Source: Fimbriimonadia bacterium (lineage in GTDB: Bacteria; Armatimonadota; Fimbriimonadia; Fimbriimonadales; JABRVX01). From it: 46,687 bases of DNA. Where the stretch lies: assembly GCA_039961735.1 (NCBI GenBank), contig JABRVX010000036.1, positions 1 to 46,687 on the forward strand, in the 5' to 3' direction. Under the pieces are notes generated by a model, which had not been told where the DNA came from, searched no databases, and was given only the letters and a program-made list of their open reading frames with translations. Within the stretch, counting starts at the first letter, position 1. Each line of letters starts with the position of its first letter. The position numbers and the translations under genes were made by a program. Below, piece after piece: positions 1-9,251 of the stretch.

Positions 1-347
1 GTGCCTGGCCTCACGTCAGAGTTCGCGGCACGAGGCACGGGCGCGCCCTTCGTGAGGGAGCAATCCGGCAGGTACTGGCCGTCATGCCGGATTGGCTCGT
101 GTGCGCGGCCGGTGCAACCAGTACGAGTTCCGGGCTAACGTCTCACCGGCGCCAATGGCACGGCGAATGTGAGGCCATGCAGCGACACGATAGCTCGGCC
201 CTCGGCACCCACCCGGTCGCGCACGGTGAGCAGTAGCGTGCCGTCGGGCGTCGCCCAGCTCGCCGGCTTACGACAACTAGTGTCGGGTACCCCGGATTGG
301 CGCTCCATTGCCATTCCAAACGCTGAAGCAGAGTAGTCTGACGTAGA
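1..347. other. Intergenic/unassigned upstream region
   Basis: No convincing gene was found here. A short minus-strand frame of about 58 codons (roughly 135-311) has a plausible beta-strand-like C-terminus but no Shine-Dalgarno sequence and no recognisable motif, so it is not called. A TAGAAT hexamer at 344-349 overlaps the first possible ATG of copA. If it is a -10 box, translation would start at the ATG at 360 or 369 on a nearly leaderless transcript. Confidence 0.4.
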
Positions 348-2648
348 ATGGGTATAGAAATGCACGAGATGATTACTGTCTCCGGGGGGCTTCTGGCGGG
401 GCTGGGTATCGCCGTGTTTTTCTGGGGCGGTCGGCGTGCGGAGGAGCACGCGCGACCGGCGCAGGCCGAGGCCGTCCTGGACGTCGCCATCGAGGGGATG
501 ACGTGTGCCGCCTGCGTGGCCAGGGTGGAGAAGGCGCTCAGGCGTGTTCCGGGCGTCGCATCTGCCGAGGTGAGCCTGCCCACCGAACGGGGCCGCGTAT
601 GGTTCGATCCGGCAACGGCAGTCGTAGCGGATATCCTCGCGGCGGTGCGCAAGATCGGCTATGGGGCCGAGGACGCGAGCCGCGTCAGCCGAGCCGAATC
701 GGAACTGCGCAGGCATCGTGAGATGCTGGCGGAGCGCAACCGGTTCCTCGTCAGCCTGCTGTGTTTCCTGCCGCTGATGGGCGCCATGGTTCCCGGCATG
801 CCCCGGGCACACTGGGGAGTGGAGGCCGGATTGGCCGCCGTCGCAACCTTCGGCGCGGGGGCTTCGTTCCTCGGAAGAGCGTGGAAGGCACTGAAGGCTC
901 GCTCCGCCGACATGAGTGTGCTAATCAGCATCGGAGCGGTCTCGGCGTTCGCGTACAGTCTCTATCTGTGCCTAATCGGGCACTCGCGCCACACATTCTT
1001 CGAGACCGCCGCCGGACTCATCGCACTCGTGACCCTCGGGAGATACCTGGAGACGCGAGCGAGGGCGAAGGCGGGTGATGCGATGAAGGCCTTGATGGGT
1101 CTTCGCCCGAAGACCGCATCGCTGCTGACCGAGGAGGGCGAGCGCGAAGTCCTTGCCGAGGACCTAAAAGTGGGAGACCGGGTGCTGGTCCGTCCGGGAG
1201 AGAAGGTACCCGCCGACGGCGTGATTCTGGTGGGAACTTCGGAAGCCGACGAGTCGCTGCTGACCGGCGAGAGCGCACCGGTGCCGAAGAGCGCCGGCGA
1301 CAAGGTGTTCGCGGGTTCACTGAACGGTCACGGCGCGATCGAGGTGCGGGTGGACACCGGGCCGGGAGACAGCACGCTGATGCGTATCCTGAGGCTGGTG
1401 GACGCAGCGCAGGCTTCGCGCCCGCCCGTGCAGCGGCTGGCGGACCAGATCAGCGGCGTCTTCGTACCTGTCATTCTTTTGATCGCCATCGGGACATTCG
1501 TGTTGTGGTACGGGTTCTTGCCCTCGTTCGGGCTGGAGCGTGCGGTGATGAACGCGGTGACGGTGCTGATCATCGCGTGCCCATGCGCGCTGGGTCTCGC
1601 CACGCCTGCCAGCATCGTCGTCGGCATCGGTCGCGGGGCTTCGATGGGGGTGCTATTCCGGGATGCCGAGGCGTTGGAGAAGCTGGGTAGCGTGCGCGCC
1701 ATGTGCTTGGACAAAACGGGCACTCTGACGGAAGGCAAGCCCAAGGTAGTTGCGCTGTGCCCGGTGAACGGGGCGTCGCAGGACGAGTTGCTGGCGGTAG
1801 CGGCCGCCATCGAGGCAGGTTCGGAGCACCCGTTGGCACGCGCGGTGACGGCCGAAGCCGCGGAGCGCGGGCTCGCTTTCGAGCGACCGGACCGAACGAC
1901 TGCGGTTGCCGGGCTCGGGGTGCGCGCGGAGTGGCCGGACGGCAAGATTGGCGTGGTCGGGAGGCAGGCGTTGTTGGAGCAATCGGGGACGAAGGTGGAC
2001 GGCCACGAAATGGTGGACGAGGGGCACACGGTCGCGCTCGTCGGACTGGACCGGCGGTTCTTGGGCTCCGTGGCTCTGGGCGACCCGCTGCGACCCGAAG
2101 CCCCCGAAGCGCTGAGACGGCTGCGTGCTCTCGGAGTGAAGCTGCATATGCTGACCGGCGACAACGCCGCCACGGCCCAAGCGATTGCGCAGAAGCTGGG
2201 TCTTGAAGAGGTTCATGCCGAAGTAATGCCGGACGAGAAGGCTGCTTTGGTGCGTTCGATTCGGCAGGCTCGCGGGGCGACCGCGATGGTGGGCGACGGG
2301 GTGAACGATGCGCCGGCGTTAGCGGCAGCCGACGTCGGGATCGCCATGGGTTCGGGCTCGGAAGCCGCGATGGAGACTGCGGACGTGACCATCGTGAACA
2401 CGGGCCTTCAGGCGCTGCCGGATGCCGTCGAGCTGTCCCGCGCCACGCTGCGGAACATCCGCCAGAACCTGCTCTTCGCCTTCTTGTACAACTCGCTGTG
2501 CATCCCGTTGGCTGCGGGCGCGCTGTATCCTCTGACCGGGCACTTTCTGCCGCCGCTTGCGGCGGCTGCGGCGATGGCACTCTCCTCCGTGTCGGTCGTG
2601 ACCAACTCGCTGCGCCTTCGTCGCTGGCTCCCTAGGCGACCCACGTGA
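348..2648 (+). CDS. copA: Cu(I)-translocating P1B-1-type ATPase (CopA-like)
   Basis: ATP-driven exporter of Cu(I) across the inner membrane. An N-terminal membrane span (about residues 9-27) precedes one heavy-metal-associated domain with the ligand motif GMTCAAC (C53, C56). Further along are the TM6 metal site CPC (411-413), the phosphorylation site DKTGT (D455) and the hinge motif GDGVNDAP. YN in TM7 and MxxSS in TM8 are the class 1B-1 copper signature. The 766-aa length fits CopA with one HMA domain. The extra span before the HMA domain is unusual: it would put the N-terminus outside and the HMA domain in the cytoplasm. No good Shine-Dalgarno precedes 348, and ATGs at 360 and 369 are alternatives. 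No CueR or CsoR regulator lies beside it. The nearby caa3 oxidase genes make a role in copper homeostasis or oxidase assembly plausible. Confidence 0.93.
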   Translation: MGIEMHEMITVSGGLLAGLGIAVFFWGGRRAEEHARPAQAEAVLDVAIEGMTCAACVARVEKALRRVPGVASAEVSLPTERGRVWFDPATAVVADILAAVRKIGYGAEDASRVSRAESELRRHREMLAERNRFLVSLLCFLPLMGAMVPGMPRAHWGVEAGLAAVATFGAGASFLGRAWKALKARSADMSVLISIGAVSAFAYSLYLCLIGHSRHTFFETAAGLIALVTLGRYLETRARAKAGDAMKALMGLRPKTASLLTEEGEREVLAEDLKVGDRVLVRPGEKVPADGVILVGTSEADESLLTGESAPVPKSAGDKVFAGSLNGHGAIEVRVDTGPGDSTLMRILRLVDAAQASRPPVQRLADQISGVFVPVILLIAIGTFVLWYGFLPSFGLERAVMNAVTVLIIACPCALGLATPASIVVGIGRGASMGVLFRDAEALEKLGSVRAMCLDKTGTLTEGKPKVVALCPVNGASQDELLAVAAAIEAGSEHPLARAVTAEAAERGLAFERPDRTTAVAGLGVRAEWPDGKIGVVGRQALLEQSGTKVDGHEMVDEGHTVALVGLDRRFLGSVALGDPLRPEAPEALRRLRALGVKLHMLTGDNAATAQAIAQKLGLEEVHAEVMPDEKAALVRSIRQARGATAMVGDGVNDAPALAAADVGIAMGSGSEAAMETADVTIVNTGLQALPDAVELSRATLRNIRQNLLFAFLYNSLCIPLAAGALYPLTGHFLPPLAAAAAMALSSVSVVTNSLRLRRWLPRRPT

Positions 2649-2813
2649 TCGCCTGGGAGTGATCAATTCCCTTGCGAATCGGCGGAATCTGTGGAATCAT
2701 GCACAAGCAGGTTTCCGTTATTCAATTCCTCCGGCAGAAACCCGACCTGGGGGGCAATGCGCCCACCCCGTGCCGCGGGGCGTCGCGCTCCATCTAAAGG
2801 AGGAACAAACAGC

Positions 2814-3752
2814 ATGAGCGCCTCGAGGCTCTCGGCGCTGTTGATCGTTAGCGTATGCTTGCCGCTTGCAGCAAGCGCGCAATCCTCTTATCTTCCGCTC
2901 GTGCCCGACGTGTGCATGCCGCCCGCCGCTGCCGGTGGCTGGCCGGTCGTCGCGACACCCAACTGGTGCACCCCCACCGCCGGCGCCAATATCATCCTGT
3001 ATTGGGATGCAGGAGGCTACGCAGGGGTAGCGGGCAACCCCGCCATCCCCGGCAAGGCAGTGGCCTATGAGTTGGGCTGGTTCATGGACACGAACGATTG
3101 GGCTGTTGCCGACGACGGACACGCCGGCACGTTCCTTTCCGACCCAAACGCGAGCGGCTTCGACGCGGTCAATGGCATTCGCAACTTTGCCCGCTGGGAT
3201 GCCAACAACACCAAGTTCGGCGTAGGCCAGCTGGCCCCGCCAGGCCCCCGGCCCGCGGGCAAGGTGGGCTACGGCTGGGGCGTCAGCCTCATCCTCGCCA
3301 ATGGATACGCCAACGCCGTCGCTGAGATCAACGCGGGCAGACCGCTTCTCACGAGTTTCCAACATTGGGGCATCGTGAATACGGGCCAGTTCGCCAACAT
3401 CGGCGGCATCAACTATCCGGTTTACGACTTCGGAGCCAACCCGGGGCAAATCGGTGGGATTGACGAGTACGGCAATCCGTGGAACCAGGATTTCGGTCTG
3501 GGCCACACGGTTACCACCGTCGGTTACTTCTCCAACTTCATCCTGCAGGGCCAGAACGTCAATCTGCTCATCGTGCATGACGGCGTCCCGGCAATGGGTC
3601 AGGGTGTCGTGACCCCCGTGGACCTGGCAATCGTCTTCCGCGGCAACCTGTGGAACGGGAATATCAACATTGATCCCGTGCCGGAGCCTAACACGCTCGG
3701 AGTGATCCTGGTGGGAGGCATCGCGCTGGCTGCCGCACTGCGCAGGCGATAG
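2814..3752 (+). CDS. Secreted C39-like cysteine peptidase-fold protein with PEP-CTERM anchor
   Basis: The start at 2814 was chosen because AAAGGAGG lies about 10 nt upstream and the product (312 aa) then opens with a signal peptide (residues 1-22, ending ASAQ). The mature part has NWCTPTAGANIILYW, resembling the catalytic Cys region of C39/papain-fold proteins (C52), and later GHTVTTVGYF (H231) followed by VHDG, which fits a Cys-His-Asp/Asn arrangement. The C-terminus is a PEP-CTERM sorting signal: PEP at 290-292, a hydrophobic segment, then RRR. In PEP-CTERM systems this tag is cleaved by an exosortase, which is not in this window. The fold and catalysis are inferred from motif spacing only; it could be a non-catalytic member. 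A strong hairpin follows the gene. Confidence 0.72.
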   Translation: MSASRLSALLIVSVCLPLAASAQSSYLPLVPDVCMPPAAAGGWPVVATPNWCTPTAGANIILYWDAGGYAGVAGNPAIPGKAVAYELGWFMDTNDWAVADDGHAGTFLSDPNASGFDAVNGIRNFARWDANNTKFGVGQLAPPGPRPAGKVGYGWGVSLILANGYANAVAEINAGRPLLTSFQHWGIVNTGQFANIGGINYPVYDFGANPGQIGGIDEYGNPWNQDFGLGHTVTTVGYFSNFILQGQNVNLLIVHDGVPAMGQGVVTPVDLAIVFRGNLWNGNINIDPVPEPNTLGVILVGGIALAAALRRR

Positions 3753-3769
3753 TTCATCTCGGATAGGCA

Positions 3770-3799
3770 CGCGCCGGCGGCCCAGCGGCCGCCGGCGCG
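3770..3799 (+). terminator. Strong GC hairpin after the PEP-CTERM gene
   Basis: Perfect 13-bp arms (3770-3782 and 3787-3799, core GCGCCGGCGGCC) enclose a 4-nt CAGC loop. No U-tract follows, so this is either a terminator without a T-run or an RNA-stabilising stem. It separates the PEP-CTERM gene from the next gene, whose ribosome binding site begins about 20 nt later. Confidence 0.6.
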
Positions 3800-3835
3800 G
3801 TACCATTGCGGCACCTAACAAGGAGTGTCCCTGAG

Positions 3836-5053
3836 ATGATCCAGTTCCTGCTCCCTCTATTCGCCCTGTCCGTTACCGGGATGGCCTCTCCCTTCCAGAA
3901 GCAGGCCGAGCCGTCGTGGAAGGCTCTCCCCATCGTTCAGCCCGAAGGCCGTAAGCAGATGACAGGGTCTTACACCGTTCGAGACCGTGCTGCGGCTAAG
4001 TGGACGCGCCCGAAGTTCGTGTACAACGAGAAGGCAGCAACCGGCCGCAAGCTTGCAAAGGTGATCGTGCTCATCTACAACCCTACCATGCACAGTGCAG
4101 GCGGTAAGCGCCTTATCGAGTACTTGAATGCCAACGATCCCGTCGAGTACTCGCACATCCTCGCTAATGTCGTGCGTGAAGCGAGCTGGGGGTACATCAA
4201 CTACCAGATCGTGGACTTCATCGAGGTAGATGCGTTCCCGATCAAGACCGATGGATTTCGCTACACGGACGAGACCTATCTGGAGGCTCGCAAGACGGAG
4301 AAGTGGCAGCCTACCACGAGCAGTTATCGCATGTTCTTCGTAGAGAACGGCCTTCTCGAGCGATGCAAGAAGGAGCATATCACCGAGCTGTGGGTCTGGG
4401 GCGCTTCTGGGATGCACATGGACGAGTTCGCCGGTTACATTCCCAACCGCTACGCGAGGTTCGGGCCCACCGACAATCCGTGGTTCTATCGCCCTTACGA
4501 CATTCCGGAAGAGATAGGCCATACCATGTGGGTGATGGGGTTCAACTACGAGGTGGGACCGGACAACATGATCCACAGCTATGCACACCGCATCGAGAGC
4601 ATGGCGGCGCTCGCCATGGCGGACGGCATCTGGGACACGCACAACAAGCGGGACCCCTGGAACGTGTTCTCGTGGCTCGAGATGGATCATGTGGGTACGC
4701 CTTCCCACGTCGGCAACTGCCATGTCCCCCCGAACGGCCAGGGCGGGTACGACTATAACAACCCGCGGCGTGTGGAGTCCTGGGCCGACAACTGGACTCG
4801 GTACCCGGACCTGCGAGGCAAGCCGCGCTTAGTGTCCAGTCAGGAGTGGGGGAACAACCACTTCGGCTACATGAAGTGGCTGCTGGAGCGGGTGCCGAAG
4901 TTCCCCGGCTACACGCAGTATGGTTATAACAACTGGTGGCTGTATATCGCGAACGTGGACGAGGACCTGCCGGATCTCCCGATTCAGGACCTGACCCGCT
5001 TCCGCCTACCCTCCGACATGCCGCCGCCTGCGCCGAAGGAGACGGAGAAGTAG
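3836..5053 (+). CDS. Conserved secreted protein of unknown function
   Basis: I do not recognise this family by name. The ATG at 3836 is preferred because AAGGAG lies 9 nt upstream and the 405-aa product then opens with a hydrophobic export signal (residues 1-17, ending VTGMA). The mature protein is rich in Trp, Tyr, His and Asn, for example WVWGASGMHMDEF, NPWFYRPYD, NYEVGPDNMIHSYAHR and YGYNNWWLYI, which suggests a folded extracytoplasmic domain with an aromatic/polar pocket. The Pro-rich tail ends PPPAPKETEK. There is no membrane anchor or known catalytic signature. A stem-loop follows the stop, so it is probably monocistronic. Confidence 0.75.
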   Translation: MIQFLLPLFALSVTGMASPFQKQAEPSWKALPIVQPEGRKQMTGSYTVRDRAAAKWTRPKFVYNEKAATGRKLAKVIVLIYNPTMHSAGGKRLIEYLNANDPVEYSHILANVVREASWGYINYQIVDFIEVDAFPIKTDGFRYTDETYLEARKTEKWQPTTSSYRMFFVENGLLERCKKEHITELWVWGASGMHMDEFAGYIPNRYARFGPTDNPWFYRPYDIPEEIGHTMWVMGFNYEVGPDNMIHSYAHRIESMAALAMADGIWDTHNKRDPWNVFSWLEMDHVGTPSHVGNCHVPPNGQGGYDYNNPRRVESWADNWTRYPDLRGKPRLVSSQEWGNNHFGYMKWLLERVPKFPGYTQYGYNNWWLYIANVDEDLPDLPIQDLTRFRLPSDMPPPAPKETEK

Positions 5054-5068
5054 GGGGCTCTGTTTGCC

Positions 5069-5101
5069 CCATCCCTCCATCCGAGGGGGATGGAGGGATG
5101 G
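5069..5101 (+). terminator. Perfect 14-bp stem-loop downstream of the secreted protein gene
   Basis: Arms 5069-5082 (CCATCCCTCCATCC) and 5088-5101 are perfectly complementary around a 5-nt GAGGG loop. There is no clear T-run, so this is a probable terminator. A related sequence (TTCATCCGAGGGAGGATGG) recurs at about 5447-5465 near the end of the convergent respiratory cluster, so the two may form a bidirectional barrier. Confidence 0.55.
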
Positions 5102-5182
5102 TAAGTACCTTGGTTGGGCCGGATCCCGTCCACCCAACATCCTTTGCGCATGGACCTATGATCGACAGTGATGCACCTGCCC

Positions 5183-5362
5183 GTCATGCTGAGCTTGTCG
5201 AAGCTAACGTCATGCTGAGCCTGTCGAAGCATGCAACCGCGTGCAGCCCGGTGCCGTCATGCCGAGCCTGTCGAAGCATCTGATTGTGAGCCGCAGGAGG
5301 TAGTAGCGTCCGGCGTGAGGGTGGGAGTATGTGGCGTCATGCTTCGACAGGCTCGGCATGAC
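5183..5362. repeat. Cluster of four 22-bp dispersed repeats (GTCATGCTGAGC type)
   Basis: Three direct copies lie at 5183-5204, 5209-5230 and 5256-5277, and one inverted copy at 5341-5362. The core is GTCATGCYGAGCYTGTCGAA. The third and fourth copies form a perfect inverted pair with 26-bp arms (5254-5279 and 5339-5364). I have seen very similar repeats between genes in many unrelated bacterial genomes, where they behave as REP/MITE-like elements. They fill most of the 419-nt gap between two convergent genes, where no coding frame looks real. Confidence 0.8.
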
Positions 5363-5472
5363 GGTCGCCAGAGGTCCATCCTTCCGCTCCGATGCGTGGA
5401 GGCGAGCAAAACGGGTCGGCCGGGACACCAATGTTAGCACGATCCCTTCATCCGAGGGAGGATGGTATCGGA

Positions 5473-5769
5473 CTACGCGGGGGTCCAGCCTCTGGTCATG
5501 TAGTCAAGGATTGCGCCGAAGAGGATGATCAGCCACAGGAATCCTGCGGCGGCCCAGAGCCACACGAGCCGGCTACTGTACCGCACGCCCATGAAGTACA
5601 GAACAACGAGCAACGCTTTTACCGACGCGATCAGTAGCGCAACCAGATTGCTGAAGATGCCGAGGTGCAAGTACGACACCCCGACCGTCGCACCTAACAG
5701 GATCACCAGGAGCACATAGACGACGACGTAGGTGCTCACCGGGACCACATGATGCTGCTCTTCACTCAT
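5473..5769 (-). CDS. ctaF: caa3-type cytochrome c oxidase subunit IV (CtaF-like)
   Basis: A 98-aa integral membrane protein with three predicted spans (about residues 12-32, 37-57 and 65-89), matching the small subunit IV of bacterial caa3/aa3 oxidases (COX4_pro type). It stabilises the oxidase core and has no redox centre. It is the last gene of the cluster and starts 4 nt after the ctaE stop, so it should be co-translated with it. The short hydrophobic sequence has few diagnostic residues, so the call rests on size, topology and position. Confidence 0.85.
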   Translation of the reverse strand: MSEEQHHVVPVSTYVVVYVLLVILLGATVGVSYLHLGIFSNLVALLIASVKALLVVLYFMGVRYSSRLVWLWAAAGFLWLIILFGAILDYMTRGWTPA

Positions 5770-5773
5770 ACGA

Positions 5774-6547
5774 CTACCCCTGCGGTATCAGATAGAAAAG
5801 CGGGAACAGGAAAATCCACACGATGTCCACGAAGTGCCAGTACAAGCCGATCAATTCGATCGGCATGAAGTACTGGACCGACTTATGTCGCCTAGCCACC
5901 AGTAGCACCGCGAAGCCGATGACCAGGATTCCCACGATCACGTGCAGCGCATGCAGACCGGTCATCACGAAGTAGAGACCGAAGAACATCTGCACGCTCT
6001 GCGCCTGCATCTGGCCGGAGCCTAACCGCACTGCGCCGATCATCGGACCACCGGCGTCCAATCCTCGCTGCACGCCTGGAGTATCTACCAAACCCCTATC
6101 CGGCTGGGTAGGCAACTTGCCTTCGTACCGAAAGTTGGAGCCAGGTACTAAGTTATGCTCGAACTTATGGCTGTATTCCACGGCTTTGATTCCCAGGAAG
6201 CCGAAAGCGCATAGGAGTGTCAGCGACAGCCAGAGCAGCACGCCCTTTCTGTTGCCGAGCTGCGCCGCACGAACACCGAGTGCTACGAAGAGACTACTGG
6301 TAAGCAGCACGAACGTGTTGATCGCGCCTAGCGGGACGTCCAGCTCGCGGTGCGCGTCGAGGAACGTGTGTGGATAGGTGAAACGATAGATCATGTACGC
6401 TGTGAATAGCGCTCCGAAGAACATGATCTCCGTGACGAGGAAAGCCCACATGCCGACCAGGTACGCATCGTTCTGCTGTGGCATGTCCTCGAACTGGTGG
6501 GCGAGGTGCTCGTCGTGTGTGCCGTGCGCGGTTGCTTCCAGGCTCAT
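5774..6547 (-). CDS. ctaE: Cytochrome c oxidase subunit III
   Basis: A 257-aa multi-span membrane protein of the COX3 family. Typical features are [19 protein letters not shown] at residues 33-51 and the LHALHVIVG and [18 protein letters not shown] segments near the C-terminus. Subunit III supports proton uptake and turnover stability of subunit I and carries no metal. Its ATG overlaps the ctaD stop by 4 nt. About 50 residues between spans (including [13 protein letters not shown]) form a longer hydrophilic loop than in mitochondrial COX3. Confidence 0.95.
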   Translation of the reverse strand: MSLEATAHGTHDEHLAHQFEDMPQQNDAYLVGMWAFLVTEIMFFGALFTAYMIYRFTYPHTFLDAHRELDVPLGAINTFVLLTSSLFVALGVRAAQLGNRKGVLLWLSLTLLCAFGFLGIKAVEYSHKFEHNLVPGSNFRYEGKLPTQPDRGLVDTPGVQRGLDAGGPMIGAVRLGSGQMQAQSVQMFFGLYFVMTGLHALHVIVGILVIGFAVLLVARRHKSVQYFMPIELIGLYWHFVDIVWIFLFPLFYLIPQG

Positions 6548-8241
6548 CGCTTCGGTGCCTCTCCCGATCCCACTGCGAGCAGCTGATCCTCGTCATCCAG
6601 GTCCGGCAGGGGATCGTCCTCTTCGTTTTCAGGGTACTCGTAGGCCTCCCACGTTACGATAGGCGTCTTCTCGAAGTTGTAAGTGATGGGAGGCGAATCG
6701 GTCATCCACTCGAGCCCGGCGGCGCGCCACGGGTTGGGACCAGCCTTCTTGCCATACCACAACGACCACAGGAAGTAGGCCAGCGGAATGATGTATCCGA
6801 CTGCAAGAATGCTGGCACCCGCCGAGGACAAGACGTTGAGCGCCTGGAACTCCTCGGGGTAGTAGTGGTATCGCCGTGTCATTCCCTGCAGGCCCATGAT
6901 GAACTGCGGGAAGAACGTGAGGTTATAGCCCAAGAAGGTGATGCCAGCCGCCAGCTTCGCCCAAGATTCGGGGTACATGCGTCCCGTCATCTTCGGCCAC
7001 CAGAAGTGCAATCCACCCATGTAGCCCATGATCGCTCCGCCTACCATGATGTAGTGGAAGTGAGCGATCACGAAGTAGGTGTCGTGTAGGTGTACGTCGG
7101 TCGCCATCGCTGCCAGGAACAAGCCCGTTAGTCCGCCAATGGTGAACAGGCCGATGAATCCCAGGGCATACAGCATCGGCGCCGTGAACCAGATGCGGCC
7201 CTTATACATGGTAGCAGTCCAGTTGAATGTCTTGACTGCAGAAGGCACGGCCACCACGAAACTGAGCACGGAGAAGACGATGCCGAGGTAGACCGACTGG
7301 CCACTGACGAACATGTGGTGGCCCCAAACCAGAAAGCCGAACACGGCGATGGCCAAGCTGGAGAACGCGATGAAGTTGTAGCCGAACGGCTTTCGACGCG
7401 AGAAGCAGGTGATCATCTCGCTGACCACGCCCATCGAGGGCAGGATCATGATGTACACGGCCGGATGGGAATAGAACCAAAATAGGTGCTGGAACAACAC
7501 AGGATCGCCGCCCTGCGCCGGATCGAAAACGCCGATGTGGAAAAGTCGCTCGACCGCAACGAGTGCAAGAGTGATTGCCACCACTGGCGTTCCGAGCACG
7601 ATGATGATGCTGGTAGCATAGTGCGCCCACACGAACAGTGGGAGCCTGAACCACGTCAGACCCGGCGCCCGCATCTTGTGGATGGTAGCGATGAAGTTGA
7701 TGCCCGTCGCGATGGACGAAAAGCCGACAATGAACGCACCGCAGATAACGAGCACCACATTGCTGTTCGCATACACGCTGCTGTAGGGAACGTAGAAAGT
7801 CCAGCCCGTGTCTACACCGCCGGTGATCATCGCCACCACAGCGAGGATGGAACCTGCCATATATAAGTACCAACTCAGCAGGTTCAGTCGGGGGAACGCG
7901 AGGTCTTTCGCACCGATCATCATCGGTATCAGGAAGTTCCCCAACACTGCGGGAATGGACGGGATGAGGAACAAGAAGATCATTACGATGCCGTGCATCG
8001 AGAACATCTTGTTGTAGGTCTCGTGCTCCAGCATCACCCCGGTGGGCGATGTCAGTTCGATGCGGATCATCGCCGCCGCCGCACCGCCGATGAAAAAGGC
8101 GATCGTGATCGAGATCATGTATAGGATCGCGATGCGCTTGTGATCGGTGGTGAGCAGCCACGAAGCGATGGTATGCCCGGCGTTTAGGTAGTGCGTTCTC
8201 GGCTGCTCGGTAGCGCCGGGAGTGGCGGTCTGCACGCTCAT
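6544..8241 (-). CDS. ctaD: Cytochrome c oxidase subunit I, A2-type heme-copper oxidase
   Basis: Catalytic subunit that reduces O2 to water at the heme a3-CuB centre and pumps protons. It has 565 aa, 12 or more predicted spans and the usual heme and copper ligands: H83 (MHG) for low-spin heme, H259 and Y263 in the CuB/His-Tyr motif, the HH pair in [10 protein letters not shown], and HFHYIMVGG. The sequence at 257-263 is YSHPAVY instead of GHPEVY, so the D-channel glutamate is absent. YS just ahead of this site is the known hallmark of A2-type oxidases such as the caa3 enzymes of Thermus and Rhodothermus. It overlaps both ctaC and ctaE by 4 nt. Confidence 0.97.
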   Translation of the reverse strand: MSVQTATPGATEQPRTHYLNAGHTIASWLLTTDHKRIAILYMISITIAFFIGGAAAAMIRIELTSPTGVMLEHETYNKMFSMHGIVMIFLFLIPSIPAVLGNFLIPMMIGAKDLAFPRLNLLSWYLYMAGSILAVVAMITGGVDTGWTFYVPYSSVYANSNVVLVICGAFIVGFSSIATGINFIATIHKMRAPGLTWFRLPLFVWAHYATSIIIVLGTPVVAITLALVAVERLFHIGVFDPAQGGDPVLFQHLFWFYSHPAVYIMILPSMGVVSEMITCFSRRKPFGYNFIAFSSLAIAVFGFLVWGHHMFVSGQSVYLGIVFSVLSFVVAVPSAVKTFNWTATMYKGRIWFTAPMLYALGFIGLFTIGGLTGLFLAAMATDVHLHDTYFVIAHFHYIMVGGAIMGYMGGLHFWWPKMTGRMYPESWAKLAAGITFLGYNLTFFPQFIMGLQGMTRRYHYYPEEFQALNVLSSAGASILAVGYIIPLAYFLWSLWYGKKAGPNPWRAAGLEWMTDSPPITYNFEKTPIVTWEAYEYPENEEDDPLPDLDDEDQLLAVGSGEAPKR

Positions 8242-9233
8242 CTAGCACCACCCGCAGGCGAGTCTGCCTCCTTCTTAGGGATCGGCGCCTGCATGCCGCT
8301 CCTAAGGGACTTGATGAAGGCGATTAGCTGTAACAACTGGTCCTCGCTCAGTTGGTTTTTGTAAGACGGCATGATGGCTTGGTAGCCCTCGACGATCTTC
8401 AAGTCCGGTGCGACGATAGACTCCCTGATATAGGTTTCGTCCACGGTGACCGTGCGACCATCCACAAGCTTTGCTTTGGTTCCATAGAGGTCTATCAGAG
8501 ACGGTGCCCTCGCTGGGGCGAATCCATGGCATGACCCGCACTGAAGGCGGTCGTATATCTGCTGGCCGGCCTCGTCCATCGTGAGCTGTGTCATTCGGGT
8601 CTTGTCGCCGCCGCTGGCCAGCCAGGCTTGGTACTCCGCCGGCTCCATCACGTACACGAAGCCCGTCATCTCCGAATGCTGTGTGCCGCAGTACTGGCCG
8701 CAGTAGATGCGGTACTTGCCCGTCTTGGTAGCCTCGAACCATGCGTAGGTGTACTTGCCCGGAAGCACGTCCTGATGGATGCGAAAGGCAGGCACGTAAA
8801 GGTCATGAATAACGTCCTGCGAGATCATGACCAGCTTGATAGGTCGGCCGGCTGGCACGTGCAGCTCGTTGTTCTCTCGGACTCCATTGGGATGCTGCAT
8901 ATGCCACATCCACTGCTTTCCGATGACGAATATCTCGACGGCATCTTCCGGCACCGTGCGCACGTAACCGAACAGTTTGGCGGACCAGAAGAAGACGACG
9001 AGTCCGAGAATCAGCGGTATCGCCGTCCAGACGATCTCGAGCTTCACGTTATGGGAGGAAGCTCCTCGGCGACTTGCCTTGCTTCCTCGCCGATAGCGCA
9101 CGGCGAAGAAGATGACGAGGGTGAAGACTAGCACTATGAAGAAGAGGCTGAGCAGCACCATCACATAGAAGAGGGGGTCCATCTTCTCTGCGAAGGTCGA
9201 AGCCTGTTCGGGGAGCAACGTGAAATCCGGCAT
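8238..9233 (-). CDS. ctaC: Cytochrome c oxidase subunit II with fused cytochrome c domain (caa3 type)
   Basis: Accepts electrons at the CuA site and passes them to subunit I. The 331-aa protein has two N-terminal membrane spans (about 22-46 and 68-88), a cupredoxin domain, the CuA motif [12 protein letters not shown] (two Cys, His, Met) and a C-terminal class I cytochrome c domain with one heme site CGSCH (232-236) and a probable axial Met in AIMPSY. The fused heme domain defines the caa3 type, allowing direct electron transfer from alternative complex III or a cytochrome c. No lipobox is seen at the N-terminus. The usual Glu between the CuA cysteines is Gln here; its role is through the backbone carbonyl, so function should be kept. 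Confidence 0.96.
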   Translation of the reverse strand: MPDFTLLPEQASTFAEKMDPLFYVMVLLSLFFIVLVFTLVIFFAVRYRRGSKASRRGASSHNVKLEIVWTAIPLILGLVVFFWSAKLFGYVRTVPEDAVEIFVIGKQWMWHMQHPNGVRENNELHVPAGRPIKLVMISQDVIHDLYVPAFRIHQDVLPGKYTYAWFEATKTGKYRIYCGQYCGTQHSEMTGFVYVMEPAEYQAWLASGGDKTRMTQLTMDEAGQQIYDRLQCGSCHGFAPARAPSLIDLYGTKAKLVDGRTVTVDETYIRESIVAPDLKIVEGYQAIMPSYKNQLSEDQLLQLIAFIKSLRSGMQAPIPKKEADSPAGGAR

Positions 9234-9251
9234 CTGATACTCCTAACGCCT

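Noticed and set aside
135-812. Long minus-strand frame antisense to copA
   Set aside because: It lies opposite a clear CopA gene and has shadow-like Arg/Pro/His composition. Only its last ~58 codons lie outside copA and they lack a ribosome binding site.
1328-2580. Several long minus-strand frames inside copA
   Set aside because: Mirror frames of a high-GC gene; Ser/Arg/Pro-rich with no motif.
7202-8251. 349-codon minus-strand frame overlapping ctaD
   Set aside because: It is a shifted frame of ctaD; the ctaD frame has all heme and copper ligands.
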